Shown one piece after another: positions 1-7,586 of a DNA stretch of 26,300 bases. The position numbers and the translations under genes were made by a program. How positions within the stretch are numbered: the stretch's first letter is position 1; the number at the start of each line of letters is the position of its first letter. Under the pieces are notes generated by a model. That model saw only the letters and a program-made list of their open reading frames with translations, was not told the DNA's origin and did no database searches. This DNA is from an uncultured Clostridium sp. (GTDB taxonomy: Bacteria; Bacillota; Clostridia; Lachnospirales; Lachnospiraceae), in assembly GCA_900544905.1 (NCBI GenBank), contig UQXF01000040.1:1-26300 (forward strand). The letters run 5' to 3'.

Positions 1-48
1 CGAGATGACGTCGAGTCTCGTGGGCTCGGAGATGTGTATAAGAGACAG
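1..48 (+). other. Illumina Nextera i7 adapter (non-biological contig end)
   Basis: Positions 15-48 match the Nextera transposase read-2 adapter, ending in the 19-base Tn5 mosaic end (30-48). Bases 1-6 (CGAGAT) are the tail of the P7 primer and 7-14 (GACGTCGA) sit exactly where the 8-base i7 index belongs. This is library sequence left on the end of a contig, not part of the genome. Genomic sequence starts at about 49. The match is from memory of the adapter sequence and is essentially certain. Confidence 0.97.
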
Positions 49-107
49 GAGTGAATCTTCGTGAATAACACTTTATCAGCCGCAATCTGAACGTTTATTA
101 TATTATT

Positions 108-307
108 TGGAGGATGCTGTTTGCAACAAACAGATAATATGATGAATCAGTAGGTGCGCCGTGGGTTGCGCGTAAAGCAACAGGGTTTCCGATAGAATTT
201 TTATCTGGTGAACCGTTGAGAGACTGCAGAGGCAGTAATTCAGGTGGTACCGCGGACATATGGCTGTTCGTCCTGAACGATTATCGTTTGGGATGAGCAG
301 CTTTTTT
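108..307 (+). promoter_or_regulatory. T-box riboswitch leader of aspS
   Basis: The conserved T-box core AGGTGGTACCGCGG is at 242-255, directly before a strong terminator (263-307), which is the standard antiterminator/terminator arrangement. Upstream are a CTGTTTG/CAAACAG hairpin (117-133), an AGTA-containing stretch near 150 typical of Stem I, and a small ACTGC/GGCAGT hairpin just 5' of the core that fits Stem III. T-boxes sense uncharged tRNA; here the ligand should be tRNA-Asp because the gene is aspS. A GAT triplet at 191-193 is a possible specifier codon, but I could not fold Stem I with confidence, so that point is tentative. The 5' limit is approximate. Confidence 0.9.
263..307 (+). 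terminator. Regulated terminator of the aspS T-box
   Basis: An 18-bp stem pairs 263-280 with 284-301, including a few G-U pairs, closes on a 3-base loop, and is followed by six T at 302-307. Its 5' arm lies immediately after the T-box core, so antiterminator and terminator are mutually exclusive. Transcription into aspS should continue only when uncharged tRNA stabilises the antiterminator. Confidence 0.93.
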
Positions 308-415
308 GATACAAACATTGAGTCATGCAGAGCAGATGGAGCGGAGCGGAATCGAGGCTGTATGACGGATTGTAATTCAAATTATAATATAAAAAGATAG
401 AAAAAGGAGAGCAAC

Positions 416-2167
416 ATGAACACAGAAAACATTTACCGTAACCGTACCCTTGACCAGATTGGGGAAGGGGATGTAGGGGAAACCCTGAAAATTGCAGGCT
501 GGATTGAGAACATTCGCGACCACGGCGGCGTGTCCTTTATTGATTTAAGAGATATGTACGGAATCATGCAGGTGGTAATGCGTGATACCTCTTTACTGGA
601 TGGTCTGAATAAGGAGGACTGTATTTCCATTGAGGGTGTCATTGAACACCGTGACGAGGAGACCTATAATCCTAAGATTCCGACGGGAACCATCGAATTA
701 GAGGCACACAGTGTGGAGATTTTAGGAAAGGTATACCGCCAGCTTCCATTTGAGATAATGACCTCTAAGGAGACGAGGGAGGATGTGCGATTAAAATACC
801 GTTATCTTGACCTCCGCAATACAAAGGTTCGTGACAATATGATTTTCCGTTCCAAGGTAATCAGCTTCCTTAGACAGAAAATGACAGACATGGGCTTTTT
901 GGAGATTCAGACACCAATCCTTTGTGCTTCTTCACCGGAGGGAGCAAGAGATTATATTGTTCCGTCCCGTAAGTTTAAGGGTAAATTCTATGCACTTCCA
1001 CAGGCACCACAGCAGTATAAGCAGCTACTTATGGTGTCGGGATTTGATAAATATTTCCAGATTGCACCTTGCTTCCGTGATGAGGATGCAAGAGCAGACC
1101 GCTCTCCTGGAGAATTTTACCAGTTAGATTTTGAGATGAGCTTTGCCACCCAGGAGGATGTATTTAAGGTGGGGGAAGAGGTTCTGTCTGAGACCTTTGC
1201 AAAGTTTGCACCACAGGGCGCACAGATTACGCAGGCACCATTTCCGATTTACAGCTATAAGCAGGCAATGCTTGAGTTTGGTACGGATAAGCCGGATTTG
1301 AGAAACCCGCTCCGCATTATTGATGTGACGGAATTTTTCTCAAGATGTACCTTTAAGCCATTCCATGATAAGACCGTGCGTGCCATCAATGTACACGCAA
1401 AGCTTTCCAAGGGACAGCATGAGAAATTATTAAAGTATGCACAGTCCATCGGAATGGGTGGTTTAGGCTATCTTGAAGTGTTGGAAGACATGAGCTATAA
1501 GGGACCGATTGATAAGTTTATTCCGGATGATATGAAAACGGAAATCCGTGATTTGGCAGGACTTCAGGCAGGAGACACCATTTTCTTTATTGCAGATGTG
1601 GAGGAGCTGGCAGCCTCCTATGCAGGACAGCTCCGTACCGAGATTGCAAACCGCCTGGATTTGTTAGAGAAAAATGCATACCGTTTCTGTTATATTAATG
1701 ACTTCCCGATGTTTGAATATGATAAGGAAGCAAAGAAGATTATCTTTACCCATAATCCGTTTTCTATGCCACAGGGCGGCTTAGAGGCATTAAATGAGAA
1801 GGACCCGTTGGAGATTCTTGCCTACCAGTACGATATTGTATGTAACGGCGTGGAGTTGTCTTCCGGTGCAGTCCGTAACCACAATCTGGATATCATGGTA
1901 AAGGCATTTGAGATTGCCGGATATACCGAGGAAGATTTGAAGGAGAAATTCGGAGCGCTTTACAACGCATTCCAGTATGGTGCACCGCCACATGCAGGTA
2001 TGGCACCGGGTGTTGACCGTATGATTATGTTGCTCCGCAACGAGGAAAATATCCGTGAGGTGATTCCGTTCCCGATGAACGGTAATGCACAGGATTTGAT
2101 GTGCGGGGCACCGGGGGAAGTAACAGAACAGCAGCTTAGAGAGGTTCATATCAAGGTAAGACAGTAG
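416..2167 (+). CDS. aspS: Aspartyl-tRNA synthetase
   Basis: Cytoplasmic class II synthetase that charges tRNA-Asp (or tRNA-Asp and tRNA-Asn if non-discriminating). The 583-aa length fits the bacterial AspRS type. An N-terminal OB-fold anticodon-binding domain covers about residues 1-105 (WIENIRDHGGVSFIDLRD). Motif 2 is FRDEDARADRSPGEF with its ATP/Asp-binding Arg near residue 221. A bacterial-type GAD insertion lies in the middle, and motif 3 (APGVDRM, Arg about 535) is near the C-terminus. The ATG at 416 has AAGGAGA at 404-410. Expression is controlled by the T-box leader upstream. The gene is intact. In many Firmicutes aspS follows hisS; here aspS has its own leader and no hisS sequence is visible, although the contig begins only about 370 bases upstream. 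Confidence 0.98.
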   Translation: MNTENIYRNRTLDQIGEGDVGETLKIAGWIENIRDHGGVSFIDLRDMYGIMQVVMRDTSLLDGLNKEDCISIEGVIEHRDEETYNPKIPTGTIELEAHSVEILGKVYRQLPFEIMTSKETREDVRLKYRYLDLRNTKVRDNMIFRSKVISFLRQKMTDMGFLEIQTPILCASSPEGARDYIVPSRKFKGKFYALPQAPQQYKQLLMVSGFDKYFQIAPCFRDEDARADRSPGEFYQLDFEMSFATQEDVFKVGEEVLSETFAKFAPQGAQITQAPFPIYSYKQAMLEFGTDKPDLRNPLRIIDVTEFFSRCTFKPFHDKTVRAINVHAKLSKGQHEKLLKYAQSIGMGGLGYLEVLEDMSYKGPIDKFIPDDMKTEIRDLAGLQAGDTIFFIADVEELAASYAGQLRTEIANRLDLLEKNAYRFCYINDFPMFEYDKEAKKIIFTHNPFSMPQGGLEALNEKDPLEILAYQYDIVCNGVELSSGAVRNHNLDIMVKAFEIAGYTEEDLKEKFGALYNAFQYGAPPHAGMAPGVDRMIMLLRNEENIREVIPFPMNGNAQDLMCGAPGEVTEQQLREVHIKVRQ

Positions 2168-2181
2168 CCGGAGGATACAGG

Positions 2182-2595
2182 ATGAATAACCGGAAGCTGT
2201 TCACGATAATTGTATTCGTTATTCTTTTTGTATGTGTTATTGGGGTGACGATAACCAGAAAGAATTTTGATAACGAAGCTAAGAATATGGGAAGCTTTAC
2301 CTTTGACAGAACCAGCAGCTATGACGATAAATATTATGCTGTATCGGCTAAAAAAGAAGGGGATGACAGCATAACGGTTTCGATATATGAATCAAAAAAC
2401 GATACACCTGTGTTTTCTTTTGAGACTGTCAGGGCTTCTGACTTCTGGGGGTTTTGCTGGGAGAGCAGCTCGTATAACATATGGATTCAGTCCGGAGATA
2501 TTGGTGTGATTTGCTATTCCTATGAGAATAATCAGTGGAAGCTTAACGAAAATGCGAAACGGCCGGATGACATTATATCGAAATATGATGAGTAA
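2182..2595 (+). CDS. Small membrane-anchored or secreted protein of unknown function
   Basis: Encodes 137 aa with a hydrophobic N-terminal segment (about residues 7-23) after a short basic start, followed by an extracytoplasmic-looking region rich in Tyr, Ser, Asp and Lys. No lipobox cysteine is obvious, so a membrane anchor or an uncleaved signal is most likely. The tail (DDKYYAVSAKKEGDD and later aromatic residues) looks like a small beta-rich domain, but I do not recognise a family. The start has GGAGG 7 bases upstream. It begins 14 bases after aspS and is probably read through from the aspS promoter. No function is assigned. Confidence 0.8.
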   Translation: MNNRKLFTIIVFVILFVCVIGVTITRKNFDNEAKNMGSFTFDRTSSYDDKYYAVSAKKEGDDSITVSIYESKNDTPVFSFETVRASDFWGFCWESSSYNIWIQSGDIGVICYSYENNQWKLNENAKRPDDIISKYDE

Positions 2596-2682
2596 TAAAA
2601 AAGAAGTATTGCAGGAATGGCAGTAGCCCATAAGGAAACATTGCAAAACTTATGACTTATGTCAGGTAAACGGGAAAACAGA

Positions 2683-2724
2683 AAAATGTTATGCAAAAGG
2701 TTCGCCGATTGCATAGCATTTTTT
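2683..2724 (+). terminator. Rho-independent terminator after aspS operon
   Basis: A long A/T-rich stem pairs 2683-2696 with 2709-2722 (core ATGTTATGCAA with TTGCATAGCAT, one G-U pair) around a 12-base loop, with a T run at 2719-2724. A run of A precedes it, so it could act in both directions. It ends the aspS/137-aa unit. Confidence 0.82.
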
Positions 2725-2888
2725 GTTTTTCAAAATACGCAATCTTACGGAAGTTTGCATTGCTTGCGAGTATTGTCCAAAATTCGGTATAATCTTACTT
2801 TTGGTATAATGGGTACTTACGCATTATCCATTTCCCACTCGCTTTTGAGTTGGTTCAAAAATTCATTAGATGCTCTTGAAAAAACCTG

Positions 2889-3050
2889 ATATCTTTCTGC
2901 ACTTCCCATAGCAGCGGGATTGGCTCCAGCGCTGACAATCTTCATGACCTATGTTCGGACTCTGTAAATTGGCTGGAAGGAAAGCGCTTTGAAGCTGGGA
3001 CTACGAAAGAAGCTATGGAAACATGGCTTAAGAATGTGATTACAAAATAG
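2889..3050 (+). pseudogene. Flavodoxin C-terminal remnant
   Basis: The open frame ending at TAG 3048-3050 reads ISFCTSHSSGIGSS and then a tail containing WLEGKRF and a final amphipathic helix (ETWLKNVITK). This is the usual C-terminal third of clostridial flavodoxins, where FCTSxxSGIGSS is the second FMN-contacting loop and the W-x-x-G-K-R-F segment follows. The N-terminal two thirds, including the phosphate-binding T/S-rich P-loop, are missing. The frame is closed by TGA nine bases upstream and there is no start or RBS. About 53 codons are preserved with good reading-frame integrity, so the deletion looks fairly recent. The rest of 2725-3183 shows no other supported gene, only AT-rich sequence with two GGTATAAT boxes near 2791 and 2813. 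Confidence 0.72.
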
Positions 3051-3183
3051 TTTTTATGTATGGAAATTTGCAAGGGATGGGGGTATAATTTTAATGTTGA
3101 AAGAAACTTTGAAAGATAGAGCGTCAGTGTTGTGGCAAACAGAGAGATAATTGCTGCTTTTTTATATTTCGGGAGGTGCGCAG

Positions 3184-4005
3184 TTGCTGAAACATGGATA
3201 TCAGATTGGAGAAGCGAGTAAAATAACCGGTATATCGAAAGACACCTTGCATTTTTATATTAAGTCCGGCCTTATAACGCCGGATTATATCGACCCACAA
3301 AACCATTACAGCTACTTTTCCCGTTGGAATATGTATCAGTTGGACATCATTACAACGTGCCGCCGTCTTGGCATCCCACTGGAAAAGGTAAAACAGATTC
3401 TTTCCTTTCGGGACAATGATAAGGTTGTAGACCTTCTTATGGAATACCAGCAGGAAGCCCTGCGCCTGAGCCGATACTATCAAAAGGTTGCAGAAGATAT
3501 CGACTGGTACGGGAAGGAAAATGAGTACATCAAGCAAAAATCTCCGGACACTTCCATTCGTATGGAACATCGGGAAGCAGAAATTGTCATTGTTGGAAGC
3601 CAGACCAGGGAATCCTCCTCTTATCACGCAAATCTGCAGGAGGTGCTGAAAGAGGAAATGCGGAATAAGCATTTTATCCGCCGCACCTACGGATATTTCT
3701 TAGACGTTGATTGCGTTTCCCAAAATAAGTTGTTGAAACAGCGGGAATATGTAAAATTGCCGGATGAGGACTATTCCAACATTCAGCCGAAACATCTTTA
3801 CCAGCTTCCCAGTGGAGATTATGCGGTCTTAACTGTCTGTATCCGGGATGAAGAGACAGATTTTTCACCGTTGCTGGTCTGGCTGGAAGAAAATGCATTT
3901 ACGACGGATTTTATTGTCGCAGAGGAGCTTGGATTTCAACTTTTCAAATATATTCATCAGTATTACTGTGAAATCAGAGCGCATTTGATAGAAAAACCGT
4001 TCTAA
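3184..4005 (+). CDS. MerR-family transcriptional regulator with C-terminal effector domain
   Basis: The N-terminal MerR winged helix-turn-helix occupies about residues 1-70 (YQIGEASKITGISKDTLHFY, then a wing and a second helix pair). A dimerisation coiled coil follows at about 75-125. A C-terminal region of about 140 residues resembles the GyrI-like drug-binding domains of BmrR/BltR-type multidrug regulators. I set the start at TTG 3184 because GGGAGG lies at 3171-3176 with ideal spacing; the ATG at 3151 has no ribosome binding site and lies before that site. The predicted protein is 273 aa. The stop codon is followed within 8 bases by a MerR-type promoter for the MATE exporter, so it most likely activates that exporter in response to a ligand. 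The ligand cannot be read from sequence. Confidence 0.9.
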   Translation: MLKHGYQIGEASKITGISKDTLHFYIKSGLITPDYIDPQNHYSYFSRWNMYQLDIITTCRRLGIPLEKVKQILSFRDNDKVVDLLMEYQQEALRLSRYYQKVAEDIDWYGKENEYIKQKSPDTSIRMEHREAEIVIVGSQTRESSSYHANLQEVLKEEMRNKHFIRRTYGYFLDVDCVSQNKLLKQREYVKLPDEDYSNIQPKHLYQLPSGDYAVLTVCIRDEETDFSPLLVWLEENAFTTDFIVAEELGFQLFKYIHQYYCEIRAHLIEKPF

Positions 4006-4012
4006 AAATGTC

Positions 4013-4043
4013 TTGACCATGTAGTTACTCCATGCTTTATAAT
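4013..4043 (+). promoter_or_regulatory. MerR-type promoter/operator for the MATE gene
   Basis: The -35 box TTGACC (4013-4018) and the -10 box TATAAT (4038-4043) are separated by 19 bases instead of 17. Inside the spacer lies a dyad, CATGTAGT-T-ACTCCATG (4018-4034; 7 of 8 pairs match). Over-long spacers with a central dyad are the hallmark of MerR-family targets, where the regulator untwists the DNA to align the two boxes. The regulator is encoded immediately upstream. Confidence 0.85.
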
Positions 4044-4078
4044 TTGCTATGAAAATACAAAACTAAGGAGTGACAAAC

Positions 4079-5407
4079 ATGGACATGACACATACCCCAA
4101 TCCGGCGGCTTCTTCTAAAGCTGTCCCCACCCGTTATGCTGGCTCTGCTGATTCAATCCGTCTACAATATTGTAGATAGTTTTTTTGTTGCACGGTATTC
4201 AAGTGAAGGTCTGACCGCACTTTCCATTATTTACCCAATACAGCTTCTTATGACGGCCCTTGCGACAGGGACCGGGGCAGGAGTAAATTTGCTGATTTCC
4301 AGAATGGACGGGAAAGGGGAAACAGAAAAACAATCCAGCGTTGTAACATGCGGTCTGGTTCTGGCTTTGGTTCATTATTTGTTATTTGCTGTTTTAGAGT
4401 TTTTTCTGGCCGATGCCTATTTTCAGCTATCTTCTGCGAATGAACTTGTCAACACGCAGGGAGTAACCTACTCAAATATTATATTCGCAGGTTCGCTTGG
4501 TATTTTTGTAGAGTCGATTTGTACGAAAATCCTGCAGGCCAGAGGGAATATGGCACTTCCTATGGTGGCGCAGATTATTGGGGCAGTTATAAACATTGTT
4601 CTTGACCCTGTTTTGATTTTCGGCTTGTTTGGCGCACCTTGCATGGGTATTGCCGGAGCAGCTATCGCAACCGTCCTGGGACAATGGCTGGCCATGGTCA
4701 TAACATTTACCGCTGTCAGACGGATATATCCACAGCATGGGAAGTGGAGCAGAAGTGCCTGCTTTCAAATTTATCAGAATGGAATCGGCTCCATCGTAAC
4801 ACAATCCCTTTATACACTGTATATTGTCGGATTGAATATGATACTGGCGCTTTTTTCAGAAGATGCTGTAACGGTACTTGGAATTTATTATAAAATCCAG
4901 TCGTTTTTCTTTATCCCGCTGTTGGGCTTTCAACAAGTCCTGCTTCCTGTAATCAGCCATAATTTTGGCGCTGGACAGGCGCATCGTATCCGGCAGACAG
5001 TCAGGTTTGCTGCCATGCTCTCCTCCGGACTTATGTTGGCGGCAACCTTTGTGTTTTTGATGTTCCCACGCTCCCTGCTCACTATTTTTTCCAGCAAAGA
5101 GGAGTTATTGCGGATAGGAGAATATGCGCTACGGGTAATTTCTCTTAGCTTTGTCCCGGCAGGTATTACGATTGTTGTAACCTCTCACCTACAGAGTATT
5201 GCAAAAATGAAGCTCAGTGTTTTTGTAATCGTCTTACGGCAGGTTATCCTGCTGGTTCCGTTGGCATGGCTTCTGCATTTTGCGGGATTGAAAGCAGTCT
5301 GGTGGACTTTTCCTCTTACGGAACTGATTGCAACAGCAATCTGTATTATTTTTGAAAAAAATATCGCTTATAACAACCCTTCCATAGATATGGTGAGTTT
5401 ATTGTGA
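4079..5407 (+). CDS. MATE-family multidrug/Na+ or H+ antiporter
   Basis: Integral inner-membrane exporter of 442 aa with the twelve-helix pattern of MatE proteins. The N-terminal half starts RRLLLKLSPPVMLALLIQS, with QSVYNIVDSFFVARY, the typical MATE helix-1 signature, then SxExLTALSIIYPIQ. A repeat of the fold begins near residue 235 (FQIYQNGIGSIVTQSLYTLY). The start is ATG 4079, with AAGGAG 8 bases upstream; the GTG at 4070 overlaps that site and is unlikely. It is likely to export cationic drugs or metabolites under control of the upstream MerR-type protein. Its last codons overlap a minus-strand gene remnant. Substrate unknown. Confidence 0.93.
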   Translation: MDMTHTPIRRLLLKLSPPVMLALLIQSVYNIVDSFFVARYSSEGLTALSIIYPIQLLMTALATGTGAGVNLLISRMDGKGETEKQSSVVTCGLVLALVHYLLFAVLEFFLADAYFQLSSANELVNTQGVTYSNIIFAGSLGIFVESICTKILQARGNMALPMVAQIIGAVINIVLDPVLIFGLFGAPCMGIAGAAIATVLGQWLAMVITFTAVRRIYPQHGKWSRSACFQIYQNGIGSIVTQSLYTLYIVGLNMILALFSEDAVTVLGIYYKIQSFFFIPLLGFQQVLLPVISHNFGAGQAHRIRQTVRFAAMLSSGLMLAATFVFLMFPRSLLTIFSSKEELLRIGEYALRVISLSFVPAGITIVVTSHLQSIAKMKLSVFVIVLRQVILLVPLAWLLHFAGLKAVWWTFPLTELIATAICIIFEKNIAYNNPSIDMVSLL

Positions 5408-5527
5408 AATTTTCCCGCAAATTCTGCATCTATGAATCACAGCCCATTCTCCTCCTGTTCTGACCCAAACCCCGATAGGGTCCATGACATTCAGATGAGC
5501 GGTCTCCCGGTTTACATATTTTCTTTT
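5399..5527 (-). pseudogene. RNHCP-domain protein remnant (C-terminal end)
   Basis: Read on the minus strand, this frame contains MDPIGVWVRTGGEWAVIHRC followed by RICGKIS and a stop at 5399-5401. That is the C-terminal half of the RNHCP family of small zinc-ribbon-like proteins (M-x-P-I, then G-E-W, then H-R-C-x-x-C-G). The N-terminal C-x-x-C and RNHCP segments are missing: the frame is closed by a stop at 5528-5530 and has no start. The end of the family domain (usually S-N-R and more) is also lost where the MATE 3' end begins. This suggests the MATE cassette was inserted or recombined into this gene. The family assignment is from memory of the motif. Confidence 0.7.
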
Positions 5528-5536
5528 TTATTCCAT

Positions 5537-5564
5537 TTTACACAGATTTAACATAAATTTTACC
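5537..5564 (+). promoter_or_regulatory. Pho box: three TTWACA-type repeats at 11-bp spacing
   Basis: TTTACA (5537-5542), TTAACA (5548-5553) and TTTACC (5559-5564) start exactly 11 bp apart. This is the helical-turn spacing of PhoP/PhoB boxes in Firmicutes (consensus TT(A/T/C)A(C/T)A). A further TTTACA is at 5596-5601, out of phase. Together they lie 70-130 bp before the phosphate cotransporter gene, so phosphate-starvation control by a PhoP-type regulator encoded elsewhere is a reasonable inference. I could not pick a clear -10 box; GATAAT at 5625-5630 is one option. Confidence 0.68.
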
Positions 5565-5669
5565 GACTGGCGATAGCAGAAAAAGATACATTTCCTTTAC
5601 ATTAAATGTGTGAAAAAAGAGAAAGATAATATTAAGAAAGCATGTTTTAAAAACATATGAGGTGTGAAG

Positions 5670-7367
5670 ATGGAAATAGTGAATACGTTATTTGGTTTAT
5701 TTGGCGGTCTGGCTTTATTTTTGTTTGGAATGGAAATGATGAGCGATGGTCTGCAAAAGGCGGCAGGCGAGCGGATGAAATACATTTTAGGGCTTCTCAC
5801 GAGAAATCCGGTTATGGGAGTCCTTGCGGGGGCACTTACAACGGCGGTTTTGCAGAGCAGCAGTGCCACAACGGTTATGGTGATTGGCTTTGTAAGTGCG
5901 GGGCTTATGAATCTGCCGCAGGCAATCTCTATTATTTTAGGCGCCAACATTGGTACTACAATTACAGCTCAGATTATCGCATTTAATATAAGTGATTATA
6001 TATATCCGATTGTATTTATCGGATTTTTGATTGCTTTTGTTGCAAAAAAAGAGGTAGTCAAATACATCGGTAATACAATTTTAGGTTTTGGTATATTGTT
6101 TATTGGAATTGAAATCATGGGGACCACCATGAAGCCGCTGGCATCCAGTCCGGTATTTCTCGATTTGATAGGAAAGGTGGCAGATATACCGGTATTGGGG
6201 CTTTTGCTGGGTGTGGGTATCACGGTAATTGTGCAGAGCTCCTCTGCTGTAATTGCGGTACTTCAGAATTTTGCATCCCAGGCGGGACCGGACGGTGTGT
6301 CTTCCATTTTAGGCTTGCAGGGGGCAATTCCGATTCTGCTTGGCAGTAATATCGGAACTACAATAACAGCGCTTCTTGCCTGTATCGGACAGACCAGAGA
6401 TGCCAAGCGGACAGCGGTTGCCCACAGTGTATTTAATATAACCGGTTCCATTGTATTTATGTTTATTATTCCATGGTTTGCAAAGGTGATTACCCTGATT
6501 TCTCCGTCTGGTACGGAGGTAGAGGTAATATCCAGACAGATTGCAAATGCACACACGGCATTTAATGTTGTCAATACAATCATATGGATTCCTTTAATCT
6601 GGCTGATGGTGAAGATTGTAATGTGGATTCTGCCGGAAAAGGAGGAAAAGGAACAGGGAGAAATGCGTGCCCAGTTTCTGGATGTCAATGTCATGAGCCA
6701 GCCGGTGGTTGCCCTTCATCTGGTATCTAAGGAGATTATTAATTATACAAAACAGCTGGAAAGCTTTTTGTCGGATATCAAGGCGGCTATGCTGGAAGGC
6801 GGACTTGAAAATCTGGACAGGGCAGACAAAACCGCAGAGCAGGTGTTTAACATACATGAGGATATCTATAATTATCTGATTGGTCTGTTTTCTTCCGGGA
6901 ATATGAATGAAGAACAATCAGCGCATACCACGGAAATTATGTATATTGTGGAGGATTTGGAACGAATCAGTAAGTGTATGAAGGAGCTGCTGGAAAGTGC
7001 GAGAGAAAAGGTTCTTAAGGATTTCAGTTTTTCCAGAAAAGCCATGGAAGAGATTGAGGAAAGCTTTGACGTGGTCACGGTAATGTATCTGGAGTCCGTA
7101 CAGCTTATTATGTACGGGGATAAAACGGCAGTGGCGGATGTGGAGCAGTATATGAAGCGGATTGCCAAGCTTGAGAAAAATGTGCGTAAGAATCACAAGA
7201 AACGGATAAAAGAGGGAAAATGCAAGCCGGAATTTACCAATATTTTTGCCAACATCTTTCACAGTATGGAAAAGATTGGAGAAAACTGTGGCAATATAAC
7301 GGAATCGGTTGCAGAGGATATGTTTCTTAAGTATCTGCCGGAGGAAAATAGTAATGCTTCGGTCTGA
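5670..7367 (+). CDS. Na+/phosphate cotransporter with C-terminal PhoU domain (NptA/YjbB type)
   Basis: Membrane protein of 565 aa importing (or in some homologues exporting) inorganic phosphate with Na+. It shows the inverted repeat of the Na/Pi family: QSSSATT at about residues 62-68 and QSSSAV at about 189-194, each followed by a G-x-N-I-G-T-T motif (GANIGTTITA and GSNIGTTITA). The membrane part ends near residue 320. The remaining 240 or so residues form a PhoU-like helical bundle, probably a cytoplasmic regulatory domain. The start is ATG 5670, with GAGGTG 5 bases upstream; the GTG at 5664 lies within that site. The Pho box upstream supports a phosphate role. It is a single-gene unit closed by a terminator at 7395. 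Confidence 0.93.
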   Translation: MEIVNTLFGLFGGLALFLFGMEMMSDGLQKAAGERMKYILGLLTRNPVMGVLAGALTTAVLQSSSATTVMVIGFVSAGLMNLPQAISIILGANIGTTITAQIIAFNISDYIYPIVFIGFLIAFVAKKEVVKYIGNTILGFGILFIGIEIMGTTMKPLASSPVFLDLIGKVADIPVLGLLLGVGITVIVQSSSAVIAVLQNFASQAGPDGVSSILGLQGAIPILLGSNIGTTITALLACIGQTRDAKRTAVAHSVFNITGSIVFMFIIPWFAKVITLISPSGTEVEVISRQIANAHTAFNVVNTIIWIPLIWLMVKIVMWILPEKEEKEQGEMRAQFLDVNVMSQPVVALHLVSKEIINYTKQLESFLSDIKAAMLEGGLENLDRADKTAEQVFNIHEDIYNYLIGLFSSGNMNEEQSAHTTEIMYIVEDLERISKCMKELLESAREKVLKDFSFSRKAMEEIEESFDVVTVMYLESVQLIMYGDKTAVADVEQYMKRIAKLEKNVRKNHKKRIKEGKCKPEFTNIFANIFHSMEKIGENCGNITESVAEDMFLKYLPEENSNASV

Positions 7368-7394
7368 AATAGCAGAATAAAGACGATTTTATAA

Positions 7395-7429
7395 CGGGAG
7401 TCCGCAAAAGTATGCGGGCTCCTGTTTTT
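7395..7429 (+). terminator. Terminator after the Na/phosphate cotransporter
   Basis: CGGGAGTCCGCA (7395-7406) pairs with TGCGGGCTCCTG (7413-7424), with two G-U or mismatch-tolerant positions, and is followed by five T. It is a classic GC-rich stem and U-tract 28 bases after the stop. Confidence 0.9.
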
Positions 7430-7446
7430 GTTGTCAGGAATCTGAT

Positions 7447-7470
7447 AAAAAGGTCCAGTGGACCTTTTTT
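7447..7470. terminator. Second, bidirectional-looking hairpin AAAAAGGTCC/GGACCTTTTT
   Basis: AAAAAGGTCC (7447-7456) and GGACCTTTTTT (7460-7470) form a perfect inverted repeat around AGT, with an A run before and a T run after. It can terminate on either strand and insulates the phosphate gene from the potassium locus. A protein-binding palindrome is possible but less likely. Confidence 0.65.
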
Positions 7471-7586
7471 GAGCTGCCAGGCATCTGAAACTTAATAATC
7501 CCTTAATATAAATGGTCAGACCTTTTTCCCTTTTTAATTTTCTTTGTTATATGATGATTGTGCAAAGATAAAAGGGGGTGACCATC

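Noticed and set aside
2817..2945. Minus-strand 42-codon frame with a plausible-looking amino acid composition
   Set aside because: It lies antisense to the flavodoxin remnant for part of its length, has no ribosome binding site, and matches no family I know.
3094..3150. 18-codon ORF before the MerR-type gene as a possible leader peptide
   Set aside because: There is no ribosome binding site, no regulatory codon run and no attenuator hairpin; probably chance.
3151..3183. ATG 3151 as start of the MerR-type protein
   Set aside because: The residues it adds precede the strong GGGAGG site at 3171-3176; TTG 3184 fits the family N-terminus and spacing.
7471..7586. c-di-AMP (ydaO-type) riboswitch before the potassium genes
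   Set aside because: I looked because these often precede ktr and kdp genes, but the space is too short and the conserved core is not visible here or at 12483-12622.
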